From Phenylobacterium sp. (GTDB lineage: Bacteria > Pseudomonadota > Alphaproteobacteria > Caulobacterales > Caulobacteraceae), in the NCBI RefSeq assembly GCF_024508875.1, contig NZ_JANINU010000330.1, forward strand, positions 46,655 to 110,654: a stretch of DNA of 64,000 nt, read 5' to 3'. Both the position numbers and the translations under genes were made by a program. The notes under the pieces were generated by a model, which worked only from the letters and a program-made list of their open reading frames with translations, was not told the DNA's origin and searched no databases. Positions 41,557-50,621 of the stretch are shown piece after piece; positions within the stretch are counted from its first letter, which is position 1, and the number at the start of each line of letters is the position of its first letter.

Positions 41557-41631
41557 GGCGATTCACAAAGGATGGAGGGCCGGTCCGGCGGACGCGGGGC
41601 GGCCGAATATGGGCATCGGACAGCTCCCCGG

Positions 41632-41865
41632 TCAAACATCTCCACCCGGTCGCGCGTTGTGTTCGGCCTGGTCGGGAGACCCTTGCTTGCCGGATTGGCC
41701 GAAGCTGTCTTGGCTGGTCCCGCCGGTCGGGGTCTGGCTGGCGAGGTTGCCGCCTCCGCTCGTCTGGGGGTCGTGATGCTTCTGCTGGGATTGTTGCTCC
41801 GGCTGCCGCTGTTGGGTGTCGCCGGCTTGCTGTTCGGGACGGCGTTCAGGGTTCTGGTCGGACAT
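41632..41865 (-). CDS. Small glutamine-rich disordered protein, 77 aa
   Basis: Begins MSDQNPERRPEQQAGDTQQR and ends EHNARPGGDV; almost wholly Gln, Ser, Gly, Pro and Asp, so intrinsically disordered, like hydrophilin-type stress proteins. GGAG lies six to seven bases before the ATG. A near-EcfG promoter sits at 41893-41917. Such short hydrophilic proteins are frequent in alphaproteobacterial stress regulons (general knowledge); no family is assigned. Confidence 0.55.
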   Translation of the reverse strand: MSDQNPERRPEQQAGDTQQRQPEQQSQQKHHDPQTSGGGNLASQTPTGGTSQDSFGQSGKQGSPDQAEHNARPGGDV

Positions 41866-41892
41866 CGGTATCTCCATGGATGATCCCGTTTC

Positions 41893-41917
41893 AACGGGCC
41901 GCAAGGGCTCAGGTTCG
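41893..41917 (-). promoter_or_regulatory. EcfG-like promoter, one mismatch, of the disordered protein gene
   Basis: Minus strand CGAAC (41917-41913), 16 bases, CGTT (41896-41893). Expected start near 41886, 21 bases before the ATG at 41865, with the ribosome site between. Confidence 0.4.
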
Positions 41918-41940
41918 AGCTTCGCCGATGAAATCGAGGA

Positions 41941-42879
41941 TCAGGCACGGGTGACGACCGCCCCGATCGCCGCGATGCGTTCGACCGTCGCGTAGGCCGG
42001 TCGGCGGAGCTCGCCGCCGAAGATGTCCGGATCGATTTCTTCGTACTCCAGACGACAATCGCGACCGGCGGTCTCGTACTCCAGCTTCGCGCGCAGCCGG
42101 TCCTCACCGTCCACGACGGGGGCGCCTGTGTACAGGAGCAGCCTGCCCCCCGGTATGAGCCGTTCCATGGCTTGTGCCGCCCAGGCGACGGACAGCTCGA
42201 TGCCTAGCTCGTCCCCGCCGTCGCTGTACGGGCGTTGGCTGTCTGCGATGAACGGCGGGTTGGCCAGGATCAGGTCGAAGCTTGCATCGTCGGCGCCGGC
42301 GCCCGAGGCCTGGAGGGGTGTCGCTGCGACCCCGGCGTGGACCGCGTTGATCCGTGCGAAGCGGAGCGCCGTCGGATTGACGTCGGTAAGGCGAAGTTCC
42401 TCGAACTCCCCCAGGGCTTTCGCGGCCGTGATGCCCCCAACCCCAGCGCCAGCGCCCATGTCACACACACGCCGGACCTGACCGCCGTGTAGCTGGGACC
42501 GCGTGAAGCGCGCGAAGCGATAGCTGTCGGGGCCTAGGAAAACCCCGCCGTTCTCCCCAGGCGGATAGGCGGAGTGAAGGAAGAGAGCGCCTTCCACGCG
42601 GGAGACCCGGATGGTGACCCTGCGCTGCGCGCCCGCATCGCGAACGGCGTCGGCAGCGAGCAACAGGTCTTCAATCTCGCTGCCCAGGCTTCCTGGGCTG
42701 AACGGAAGGCTCCAGCCCAGGACGTCCCTGAGATTTCCCGCGCGCGCAACCTCCCGGCGCGACCGCACCGTCCGAAGGGTGGAATTGAGCGGCGTCACGA
42801 AGTCGTATCCAAGCGCTTCCAGTGCGCCCAACAGGGAAAGAAGCGCATCGTCGGCGGCGCCAGCGGTCTCAGCGCTCAC
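41941..42879 (-). CDS. SAM-dependent methyltransferase, HemK/small-domain type
   Basis: Methyltransferase of 312 aa. Motif I is VCDMGAGAGVGGI (about residues 138-150), ribose-binding Asp in RLTDVNPTALRFA and catalytic NPPF at 207-210, the signature of enzymes that methylate an amide or exocyclic amine (as PrmC, RsmC). An extra N-terminal domain of about 130 residues may bind substrate. Its start overlaps the end of the Crp-family gene (ATGA), so it is co-transcribed with that regulator. Target unknown. Confidence 0.85.
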   Translation of the reverse strand: MSAETAGAADDALLSLLGALEALGYDFVTPLNSTLRTVRSRREVARAGNLRDVLGWSLPFSPGSLGSEIEDLLLAADAVRDAGAQRRVTIRVSRVEGALFLHSAYPPGENGGVFLGPDSYRFARFTRSQLHGGQVRRVCDMGAGAGVGGITAAKALGEFEELRLTDVNPTALRFARINAVHAGVAATPLQASGAGADDASFDLILANPPFIADSQRPYSDGGDELGIELSVAWAAQAMERLIPGGRLLLYTGAPVVDGEDRLRAKLEYETAGRDCRLEYEEIDPDIFGGELRRPAYATVERIAAIGAVVTRA

Positions 42880-43595
42880 CGGTTGCGCTTCTCAAGGTAG
42901 AGATAGGCCGGGTCGAAGCCCGCAACACGGCGAAGGCTGGCCAGGTCGAAGATGGCAAGCCGGCCGCGACGCAGCTCCGCGACCCCATCGTCCTTGAGCT
43001 GCTTGAGCGTACGATTGACGTGGACCGTCGTCAGACCGAGGCACTCGGCGACCGCGCCTTGCGTCAGCGGCAGGGCGTAGCCGCCGTCGTCGGCCAGGCC
43101 GACCAACTTGAGGCGCACCTGAAGCTCGCAGAACAGATGCGCCATCCGTTCAAGTGCGGTGCGGCGGCCGAGGGATACCTCCCACTCGCGATGGATGGCG
43201 GCGTCAAGGTTGGTCAGGAACCAGTACACGCGACCCAGGTGAGGGTGTTGCTCGGTGATCTCCTGAATTCGGCGATGCGGAAAGAGGGCGATCGAACAGG
43301 CGGAGAGGGCGACGACGTCGTGATCCAGTCGCTTCAGCGTGAAGCCGTGAAGGTCGGTGAAGTCGCCCGCGACGTGGAGTTCGGTGATCTGGCGCCGGCC
43401 GTCCAAGAGATCCTTCTGCCGGGCTATGACGCCAGACAGCAGGAGGATGGAAACGTCGACCTCCTCGCCGGCCCTGACGAGCACGGTTCCGGGCGATGCG
43501 GGCCGGATCACGGAGACGGCGCCGCGGATGGCGGCTTCCTCGGCGGCGCCGATATCGTCGCGCGCCCGCAGCCGCATCAGGTGCCGCTCGATCAC
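42876..43595 (-). CDS. Crp/Fnr-family transcriptional regulator
   Basis: Regulator of 239 aa with a cyclic-nucleotide-type sensor domain (residues 1-140; GTVLVRAGEEVDVSILLLSG) and a winged helix-turn-helix (LTQGAVAECLGLTTVHVNRTL, about residues 178-198). No Fnr-type cysteine cluster at the N-terminus. It overlaps the DUF6894-type gene before it and the methyltransferase after it. Similar stand-alone Crp proteins are abundant in Caulobacterales; the effector is unknown. Confidence 0.92.
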   Translation of the reverse strand: MIERHLMRLRARDDIGAAEEAAIRGAVSVIRPASPGTVLVRAGEEVDVSILLLSGVIARQKDLLDGRRQITELHVAGDFTDLHGFTLKRLDHDVVALSACSIALFPHRRIQEITEQHPHLGRVYWFLTNLDAAIHREWEVSLGRRTALERMAHLFCELQVRLKLVGLADDGGYALPLTQGAVAECLGLTTVHVNRTLKQLKDDGVAELRRGRLAIFDLASLRRVAGFDPAYLYLEKRNR

Positions 43596-43846
43596 CCGTT
43601 CGGCTCCGGCGATTTGATTGTCACGGCCTCGGCGTAGGCGACGACCAGAAGGAGCTGCCCGGCGGCGTCCGCAATTTCGATGCGGCCACGCAGGTCCATG
43701 ACGCCCTCCAAGACCTCGGCGCTCAAGATCGACCGGATGCCCATGACGGCCTGCTCTTTCGCGGCGTCGATGTCGGCGAGGTCCTGACCGGATTCATCAG
43801 GAACGGGGCCGGATCCGTTGAAGATGTTGAGATGGAAGCGAGGCAT
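43592..43846 (-). CDS. DUF6894-type small protein, 84 aa
   Basis: MPRFHLNIFNGSGPVPDESG, then LADIDAAKEQAVMGIRSILS and a terminal strand pair, the pattern of the DUF6894 family common in alphaproteobacteria. Function unknown. The ATG at 43846 is preferred over one at 43885 because family proteins begin MPRF. First gene of a three-gene overlapping operon with the Crp regulator and methyltransferase. Confidence 0.75.
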   Translation of the reverse strand: MPRFHLNIFNGSGPVPDESGQDLADIDAAKEQAVMGIRSILSAEVLEGVMDLRGRIEIADAAGQLLLVVAYAEAVTIKSPEPNG

Positions 43847-43854
43847 GAGCAGCC

Positions 43855-43879
43855 AACGTCCGGCGCGTATGCCGGCTCC
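43855..43879 (-). promoter_or_regulatory. EcfG-like promoter, one mismatch, before the DUF6894-crp operon
   Basis: Minus strand GGAGC (43879-43875), 16 bases, CGTT (43858-43855). The expected start falls within a few bases of the ATG at 43846, implying a leaderless or nearly leaderless message. One -35 base differs from consensus. Confidence 0.3.
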
Positions 43880-44028
43880 GGACATCCACCTATGTTGGCG
43901 GTGGAGGGTGGTAAGGTGCGGCTTCGCATCGGGAAGCGCCTCGGAGACGCGCCGACGTTCACCTCGCTCATCAGGAGCACCAGGCGGCGGACCCCAATCC
44001 GCCGCCTGGCCTGTCGGAGTCTACAGTC

Positions 44029-47000
44029 CTAGAAGTTCGCCGTGATACCGACGAACAGCCGCCGGCCCAGCAGGTCGTACAGCGGATAGGTATTCGGCAG
44101 ACCGCCGCCGACGACGGCGCTGGGGACGAGCGGCGGATTGACGTCGAACACGTTGTTGACGCCCGCCCGCAGTCGGACCTTGTCGTTCAGGTCCCAGATG
44201 CCCGCGACGTCGAAATAGTTCACCGCCCGGATCTTGCTGATGAACGGGTTCGGCGGGCCGGCGAGCTGGTCGTCACTGGACAGGTTCTCGTACTTGGTCT
44301 TGCCCCAGTAGCGCCACGCAACCGACAGCGTCGCGTCCACGCCCGGGATCGTCCAGTTCACCCGCGCAGTGTGGCGCCACTTCGGATAGATCGTCCCGCA
44401 ACTTGAGCCGAAATAGCCGGCGCAGTCGTAGGAGGGGTCGCCGGGCAGCGAGGTATTCGACTGTTTGGTGAGCAGCGATCCTGCCAAGTCGAACGAGATC
44501 CCGCCCCACTTGTCCACGCCCCAGTCTTCGAGCGGCAGCCTGTAGTTCGCTTGGATGTCGAAGCCTTCGTTGACGCTCTTGGCGACGTTGACGGTCTGGC
44601 CGTTGATGAAGCCGCCCGACGCCGCCGTCGTCCCGAACAGCGTGCCGTTCACAGGGTTGCGCACCACCTGCGAGCAGAAGAACTCGTCGCCCGTCTCCAG
44701 GCAGCGATCGAGGATGATCTCCAGCGGGATCGTCCCGATGATGTTGCCGATCTTGATGCGGTAGTAGTCGACGCTCGCCGTGAAGCCCGGCAGGAAACCG
44801 CGGCCGGGTGGTGAAGCCCACGGTGAAGGTCTTGGCGACTTCCGGCGTCAGGTCGGTGTTGCCGCCGGTCAGCACGGCGCACTGGTTGGCGGGGCACTGC
44901 GGGATCACGCCGTACTGCGCCGCCGTGACGCCAGTGTTTGCGCAGGCCGCCGCGGAGGCGGGGCTCGCGGCGTTCCGCGCGCAGGGATCTTCCGGCACGT
45001 CGCTGGTATTGGTCACCGACTGCGGCGTGTAGAGCTCAAGGATGTTCGGGGCGCGGATGGCCTTGTTGTAGGAGCCGCGGAACCGGATGTCTTCGATCGG
45101 CTGCCACTGCAAGCCGACCTTGTAGGTCTTGGCCTGGATCCCGGTGGAGTAGTCCGAGTAGCGATAGCCGCCTTCGAAAAGGATCTCCTGGGCGAACGGC
45201 ATGTCGTTGATCAGCGGGGCCCGCACCTCGGCGTAGGCCTCGGCCGCGCGCAGGCTGTTGTTGATCCGCACCGAGGCGCCGCCGGAGCCCGAGAGGTCGC
45301 CGCTTTCGGACGCTGCGTCCGGCGAGAACTCCAGGTGGTCACGGCGCTGCGTCACGCCGAACGCGACGCCGACTCCGTTCGTGGCCCACGGCGACTTGAT
45401 GCCGTATTCGCCCAGGTCGCCGTTGACGGTGGCTTCGATGATGCGTTCGGTCGTCGTGCCGCTCTGGGTTCCGAGGATCGTCAGCGCGCTGGCGGCCTCG
45501 GGGCTGACGCCGCCGTCGGCGAAGATGTTGTAAGGCACGCAGCCGGCGTTCCCCGACAGACACGTCGGATTGGCCGCGGTGCCGCCGACCAGCAGCGCGT
45601 CCTGGATCCGCTGGAGGCTCAGGTAGTTCTCGACCCGGCTGGCAAGCTTCGTGCGGTAGTAGGACCCGTAGATGTCGTACGACCAGGGCCCGGCGATCTT
45701 GCCCCGCGAGCCGAAGACGACGCGATAGTTCGTGTGGTCGTAGAACGAGTTGCGAGGCCCGCCTTCTACGTTCCGGCGGCCGAAGTACAGGTCGACCGTG
45801 TCGCCCGCGGCGATGTTGGCCGGCGTGCAGCCCAGGGCCGTCTGTTGCTGGCCGCTCAGGAAGGGGTTGTTGCAGTTGACGAGGAAGCCGCCCGAGGCGG
45901 TCACGCCGCTGCCCTGGAACAGTGCGCTGGGCGCAATGTTCACGTTCGACTCGCTGCTCATGAAATTGAAGCTCGAGTAGAGCTCGGCGTGTTCGTTCAG
46001 CTTGTAGTTGGCGAAGTAGCCGGCCGTGTACCGCGTATTGTCCTGGATCAGGTACATGTAGGGGTTGGAATTGAAGACGGCCGGAGGGGTGGTGCCCGGC
46101 GTGCCGTAGGGCACGAACCGATTGCCCAGCACAGCGGCCGCGTCGGACTCCGGCACGCCATCGCCGTCCAGATCCAGCAGCGCGCCACTTGCCGGGTAGA
46201 GGATGTTCGAGTTGGACGAGCCGCCGCAGAAGCCGTTCCCCGAGGCGTCGACGTTCAACTGGCAAGCCGAGTAGTCGCGCGCGCCCTGCCGCACCGGCTT
46301 CTGCTTCGAATAGGTGAAGAACGCGGTGACGTTGCCCCGACCCTCCGGAGCGTTGAAGCCCATGAGGATGCTGTAGTCGGCCGACTTGCCGTCCCACCGC
46401 TTGCCCGGAATGAACTGTCCGCTGTCGGACAGGATGTCCTGCATGCGGTCGCTATGCTGGCTGTGCTGGTAGACGCCGTATTGGGCGTCGAGTTGCACGC
46501 CCTCGAAGTTCCGCTTCATGATGAAGTTGACGACGCCCCCGACAGCGTCCGAGCCATAGACGGCCGAGGCGCCGCCCGTCAGGACTTCCACTCGCTCGAT
46601 CAATTGCGACGGGATTTGGTTGATGTCGGGCGCCGGATTGGGATTGCCGGTGTTCGGGTCGCCCAGTCCAAGGCGACGCCCATCCACCAGCACGAGGGTG
46701 CGCTGAGGGCCAAGGCCGCGCAGATTGACCGTCGAGACGCCGCCAGGCCCGCTCAGCGGATCGGAAGTCGGGCCGAGGTCGACGCCGGGGTTCTGCGTGA
46801 CCTGGGGTAGTTGGTTCAGGATGTCGATGGTCTGGGGCCGGCCGCCCAGCAGGACCTCCTGGCTGCCAACGACCTGGATCGGGCTGGCGCTCTCCATGTT
46901 CGGCTGCGGGATCCGCGTGCCGGTGACGACGATTTCCGAGACCTCACCGCCCGTGTCCGCCGTCTGGGCTGCGGCCTGCGTCGCGCCCAGGCCGAGAACG

Positions 47001-47059
47001 GCCACGCTGCAAATGAAGGTCGACGCCAGAAGGCGCTCCCGCTGAGTCTTGATCTTCAC
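44029..47059 (-). pseudogene. TonB-dependent receptor, frameshifted
   Basis: Outer-membrane receptor of the Caulobacter/Xanthomonas type, about 1009 residues if repaired. GTG start at 47059 after GGGAGGA; signal peptide to TQAAAQTAD; plug with VSEIVVTGTRIPQPN (TonB box and start), LRGLGPQRTLVLVDGRRLG and GSDAVGGVVNFIMKR; then a 22-strand barrel ending in GITANF. The reading frame breaks at about 44800-44812: upstream reads TVGFTTRP, downstream GFLPGFTASVDYYRIKI. Deleting one C in CGGCCGCGGTTTC rejoins the two exactly, and the total length is one base over a multiple of three. True mutation or base-call error cannot be told apart. Confidence 0.8.
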
Positions 47060-47388
47060 GCTACATCCTCCCGTGGCGCGCCTCGCGGCGGCCGCCCCGT
47101 ATCGAAATGACGATTGTCGAAAACAAACTGGTTCCGGTTAGCCAGCGGGTTCGGAAATGCGTCAACTTACATCAGATGGGCGAGAGTAATGGTCTGATTG
47201 GTGTCGCATTATGGTCACATAAATCGCGTCCAGGGCGACACGAATAAAATATTTCGATGTGCGATGAGTGGTGTTCGTGGAACCAATGTGCCTCGACGAG
47301 AATGAGGTGACGCTTCACAGAAGCATGTAAGGCGACAAAATACAGTCGAGCTTGTTCAAGCGAGGAAAGTTATGGTCAAGGTTGCTGG
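47060..47388. other. AT-rich intergenic region upstream of the TonB receptor
   Basis: About 330 bases with clearly lower GC than the neighbours, including the stretch 47214-47268. It must hold the promoters of the TonB receptor (leftward) and the 171-aa gene (rightward). A GGAAC at 47279 lacks a matching -10. No RNA gene or repeat was recognised. Confidence 0.5.
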
Positions 47389-47904
47389 GTGTTGAAGATC
47401 GCTTTGCTGATCACACTCGCGCTTGCGGCGCCCGCCGCGGCGCCCGCCAGGTTCGAGACGGGCGAGGTCATGCTCAAGGACCTCGCGGAATGCGGGAAGC
47501 TCGCCGACGGCGCCGCTGAGCTCGACTGCTACCGGAGGGCGGCGGGCGCGTTGGTCCGAGCCGAGGCGACCGGGGCGATCATCGTCGTGGACCGCGAAGA
47601 GGCGAGAGAGGTGCGCCGCCAGAGCTTTGGACTCTCGCTGCCCTCGCTTGCGCTTTTCGACAAGGGTTCGCCGGACGCCGAGCTGGACTCGGTCGTCGAT
47701 CAGGTCCGCGCCGCGCGTCAGGATGGCACGGGACGCTGGGTGCTGCAGCTGAACAGTAGCGGAACCTGGATACAGGTCGAGACTGTCCCGCTCCGGACCA
47801 GACCGACGACCGGCTCGACGGTCGCCATCAACCGCGCCGCGCTCGGAAGCTATAAGATGAGGATCGGCGACCAGAACGCCGTGCGGGTGAGACGGATAGA
47901 GTAG
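47389..47904 (+). CDS. Exported hypothetical protein, 171 aa
   Basis: GTG start at 47389, short signal peptide (MLKIALLITLALAAPAAAPA), then KDLAECGKLADGAAELDCYR with two cysteines, a pattern seen at the start of many small alphaproteobacterial periplasmic proteins. The C-terminal half is beta-rich (RWVLQLNSSGTWIQVETVPL), ending with basic residues. No named family. It stands alone, 275 bases before the next gene. Confidence 0.65.
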   Translation: MLKIALLITLALAAPAAAPARFETGEVMLKDLAECGKLADGAAELDCYRRAAGALVRAEATGAIIVVDREEAREVRRQSFGLSLPSLALFDKGSPDAELDSVVDQVRAARQDGTGRWVLQLNSSGTWIQVETVPLRTRPTTGSTVAINRAALGSYKMRIGDQNAVRVRRIE

Positions 47905-48179
47905 CGGCCGGCTGCGGTCGTCCGTCGTCACCCGCACGTCGCGCGCCCAGCATGATCCCAGGCGCTCCAGGATCGAAAGAGCTGGTCGGCTCATCGGCGC
48001 CTTCCGGACCTCGCCGCGCCAGATAAGTCGATCGCAAACCACCTCGGGGCCGGCGCCTTCGGGGCGCGGCGTACCGGCGCGCCCGATGCCGAAGCAATCG
48101 GACCCACCCATCAATTCCAAAGTCCGGGAACCAACCGGGGCGCGACGGGCTGAGGGTGGCCCGCGAATAGGAGAGCCAC

Positions 48180-48728
48180 ATGAGCCTCGATGCCCCACCG
48201 CCCAAGGCGCGCCGCCGCAAGCCTGCGGCGGCATCGCCGCCTGGATTCCATGAGGCTGCGCCGTCGGCGGAGGCGCCGGCGACCGCACCAACCCGGGTCT
48301 TCAACCTTCCGGGCGGCAAGACCATGACCTTGTCCACCGATCGCGTGCGCGCCACGCCGGCGATCGCGCCGCAAGTCTCGTTCGCCCTGGGACAGAACGC
48401 TTTGGGGCTTGGGCTCTGGGGCCTGTTCGCACCCAAGGGAGTCAACAGCTTCCTGGGCCTGACCAACAGTCCACAGGCGACGCAGGTGCTGTTCGGCGCT
48501 CGCGAGCTGGCGACCGGCATGGTGCTGTTCTCGGATCCCACGCGGGCCAGCGCGCTCTGGGCGCGCGTGGCGGGCGACGCCTTCGACATCGCCCTGCTGA
48601 GCCGCCTGACGCGGCGCGACAATCCAAAGCGCGGGAACGCCCGCCTCGCTCTGGGCGTGGTGTTGGCGGTCGCGGCGCTCGACCTGTTCGCCGCCATTCG
48701 AATGTCGAACGTGAAACGGGCCGGTTGA
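48180..48728 (+). CDS. Hypothetical membrane-associated protein, 182 aa
   Basis: A 60-residue basic and proline-rich lead is followed by weakly hydrophobic segments (FALGQNALGLGLWGLF, ALGVVLAVAALDLFAAIRM) that may be membrane helices; the core resembles small DUF4267-like proteins in which FGARELATGM and GDAFDIALL recur. AATAGGAGAG precedes the ATG. It ends 11 bases before the zinc dehydrogenase and shares its transcript. Confidence 0.6.
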   Translation: MSLDAPPPKARRRKPAAASPPGFHEAAPSAEAPATAPTRVFNLPGGKTMTLSTDRVRATPAIAPQVSFALGQNALGLGLWGLFAPKGVNSFLGLTNSPQATQVLFGARELATGMVLFSDPTRASALWARVAGDAFDIALLSRLTRRDNPKRGNARLALGVVLAVAALDLFAAIRMSNVKRAG

Positions 48729-48739
48729 GGAGAGACGGG

Positions 48740-49915
48740 ATGAAAGCGATCTGCTGGCAAGGCAAGAAGGATCTTCGTTGCGAGGAGGTCCCCGACCCGA
48801 TCATCGAAGATCCGAAGGACGCGATCGTCCGCGTCACCTCGACGTGCATCTGCGGCTCCGATCTCCATCTGATGAACGGCTTCGTTCCCACGATGTGCGC
48901 CGGTGACGTGATGGGGCACGAGCCGATGGGCGAGGTGGTCGAGGTCGGCGCCGAGGCTCGCGCGCGCGGCCTGAAGGTGGGCGACCGGGTCGTGGTCCCG
49001 TTCCAGATGATCTGCGGCGAGTGCGAGCAGTGCCAGGCAGGCAACTATTCTGTCTGCCAGGTCACCAACCGCAACGCCGATCTGGCGAAGGCCTTCTTCG
49101 GTGACACGACGGCGGGCCTGTTCGGCTATTCGCACATCACCGGCGGCTATGCCGGCGGACAGGCGGAATACATGCGGGTGCCGTTCGCGGCGACGACGCT
49201 CATCAAGGTGCCGGATGTCGGCGAGGACGAGAAGTACCTGTTCCTGAGCGACATCCTTCCCACCGGGTGGCAGGCGGCGGCCTACGCCGACATTCAGCCT
49301 ACGGATACTGTGGCGGTCTGGGGATGCGGTCCGGTCGGCCTATTCACAATCCAGTCGGCGCTGGTGCAGGGCGCACAGCGGGTGATCGCGATCGACGATG
49401 TGCCCGAACGCCTGGAGTTGGCGCGCGGCCTTGGGGCCGAGGTGCTCGACCGGAGCAAAGATAAGGTCATACCGTCGCTGAAGGCCCTGACCGGCGGCCA
49501 CGGGCCGGAGAAATGCATCGACGCCGTTGGCATCGAGGCGCATGGCCCGACGGCGGTGCTCGAGCTGATCGATCGGGTGCAGACCGCGCTGAAGCTGGAG
49601 ACCGAGCGACCCATCGCGCTTCGCGAGGCCATCATGGCGTGCAAGGCGGCCGGAACCATCTCGATACCGGGCGTCTACGGAGGGCTGTCCAACATGATCC
49701 CGATGGGCGCGATGATGAACAAGGGCCTGACCGTACGGACTGGCCAGACCCATGTGAAACGCTGGAGTGACGACCTGCTCCGCCGCATCGACGAGGGCGA
49801 GATCGACCCGACATTCCTCATCACCCACACCGTGCCGCTGAGCCGCGGTCCCGAGATGTACAAGACTTTCCGGGACAAGCAGGACGGTTGCGTCAAGGTC
49901 GTGCTGAAGCCCTAA
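48740..49915 (+). CDS. Zinc-dependent alcohol dehydrogenase, formaldehyde dehydrogenase-like
   Basis: Medium-chain dehydrogenase of 391 aa. Catalytic zinc ligands Cys38 (TCICGSD) and His60-Glu61 (GHEPMG), structural zinc cysteines 92, 95, 98 and 106 (ICGECEQCQAGNYSVC), and NAD motif VWGCGPVGLF (about residues 194-203). The long insert in the C-terminal half matches the glutathione-independent formaldehyde dehydrogenase-like branch. Start at the ATG 48740 after GAGGAGAG. Probably oxidises an aldehyde or alcohol under stress; substrate not certain. Confidence 0.9.
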   Translation: MKAICWQGKKDLRCEEVPDPIIEDPKDAIVRVTSTCICGSDLHLMNGFVPTMCAGDVMGHEPMGEVVEVGAEARARGLKVGDRVVVPFQMICGECEQCQAGNYSVCQVTNRNADLAKAFFGDTTAGLFGYSHITGGYAGGQAEYMRVPFAATTLIKVPDVGEDEKYLFLSDILPTGWQAAAYADIQPTDTVAVWGCGPVGLFTIQSALVQGAQRVIAIDDVPERLELARGLGAEVLDRSKDKVIPSLKALTGGHGPEKCIDAVGIEAHGPTAVLELIDRVQTALKLETERPIALREAIMACKAAGTISIPGVYGGLSNMIPMGAMMNKGLTVRTGQTHVKRWSDDLLRRIDEGEIDPTFLITHTVPLSRGPEMYKTFRDKQDGCVKVVLKP

Positions 49916-49934
49916 GCCGCGAACTGCCGGACAC

Positions 49935-49981
49935 CTGGACGGGGCGCTCGCCGTCACCGAGGGGGCGAACGCCCCGTCCAG
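49935..49981 (+). terminator. Hairpin terminator after the zinc dehydrogenase
   Basis: Eighteen-base arms, 49935-49952 and 49964-49981, pair with one mismatch around an 11-base loop. It begins 20 bases after the stop codon. There is no run of T after it, so it may end transcription with help from Rho or protect the mRNA 3' end. Confidence 0.6.
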
Positions 49982-50141
49982 CATGCCATCTACACCGTGG
50001 GATTGGTGAACCTCGGCGCGGGGGTGGGCGACAAGTCCGTTCCGAATTAATCGACGGTTCGGCTAGGTTCACACCGAGAGTCGTGCGCTGAGGTTCGGGG
50101 ATCGTCAGGCGCGCCCATTCACGGGCTCGCCGTGCCATTGG

Positions 50142-50160
50142 CAATCGAGTGGGAGTAGGG
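50142..50160 (+). repeat. Putative attR: copy of the guaA 3' end
   Basis: CAATCGAGTGGGAGTAGGG, identical to 26850-26868 except one base. In frame it reads Ile-Glu-Trp-Glu-stop, the C-terminus of GuaA, yet no guaA lies here. It ends three bases before the rpiB ATG and also supplies its ribosome site (GGGAGTAGGGG). Confidence 0.6.
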
Positions 50161-50163
50161 GCC

Positions 50164-50613
50164 ATGACCGCCGACCGCCGCATCGTCCTTTCCAGCGACC
50201 ACGCCGCCATTCCGCTCCGGCTCGCCGTCGCCGCCCATGTGACCGCCCAGGGCTGGGAGGTGGTGGACTTGGGCCCCGCGACGCCGGAGAGCACCAACTA
50301 TCCCGAGCGGGGCGCCGAGGCGGCCCGCCGGGTGGCCTCCGGCGACTGCCGCTTCGGCATCATCCTGTGCGGCACCGGACAGGGCATCATGATGGCCGCC
50401 AACAAGGTGAAGGGCGTCCGCTGCGGCGTCTGCTCCGACACGTTCTCGGCGCGGATGATCCGCCAGCACAACGACGCCAACATGCTTTCGATGGGCGCGC
50501 GGGTCGTGGGCGAAGGCCTGGCCCTCGACATCGTCGACGCCTTCCTCTCCGCGCCGTTCGACGGCGGCCGCCACGCGCCGCGCGTCGAGATGATCAAAGC
50601 GCTCGAGGCTTAG
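50164..50613 (+). CDS. rpiB: Ribose-5-phosphate isomerase B
   Basis: Interconverts ribose-5-phosphate and ribulose-5-phosphate. The 149-residue protein has SSDHAA (residues 10-15), catalytic Cys69 in CGTGQGIMMAANK and HNDANMLSMGARV (about residues 102-114), all typical of RpiB/LacAB. The ATG at 50164 follows the purine-rich end of the guaA-like repeat. Before the proposed insertion guaA and rpiB would have been adjacent. Confidence 0.93.
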   Translation: MTADRRIVLSSDHAAIPLRLAVAAHVTAQGWEVVDLGPATPESTNYPERGAEAARRVASGDCRFGIILCGTGQGIMMAANKVKGVRCGVCSDTFSARMIRQHNDANMLSMGARVVGEGLALDIVDAFLSAPFDGGRHAPRVEMIKALEA

Positions 50614-50621
50614 GCGCGGCC

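Noticed and set aside
48140..48179. GGAACC upstream of the 182-aa gene as another EcfG promoter
   Set aside because: Neither 16 nor 17 bases downstream is there anything like CGTT.
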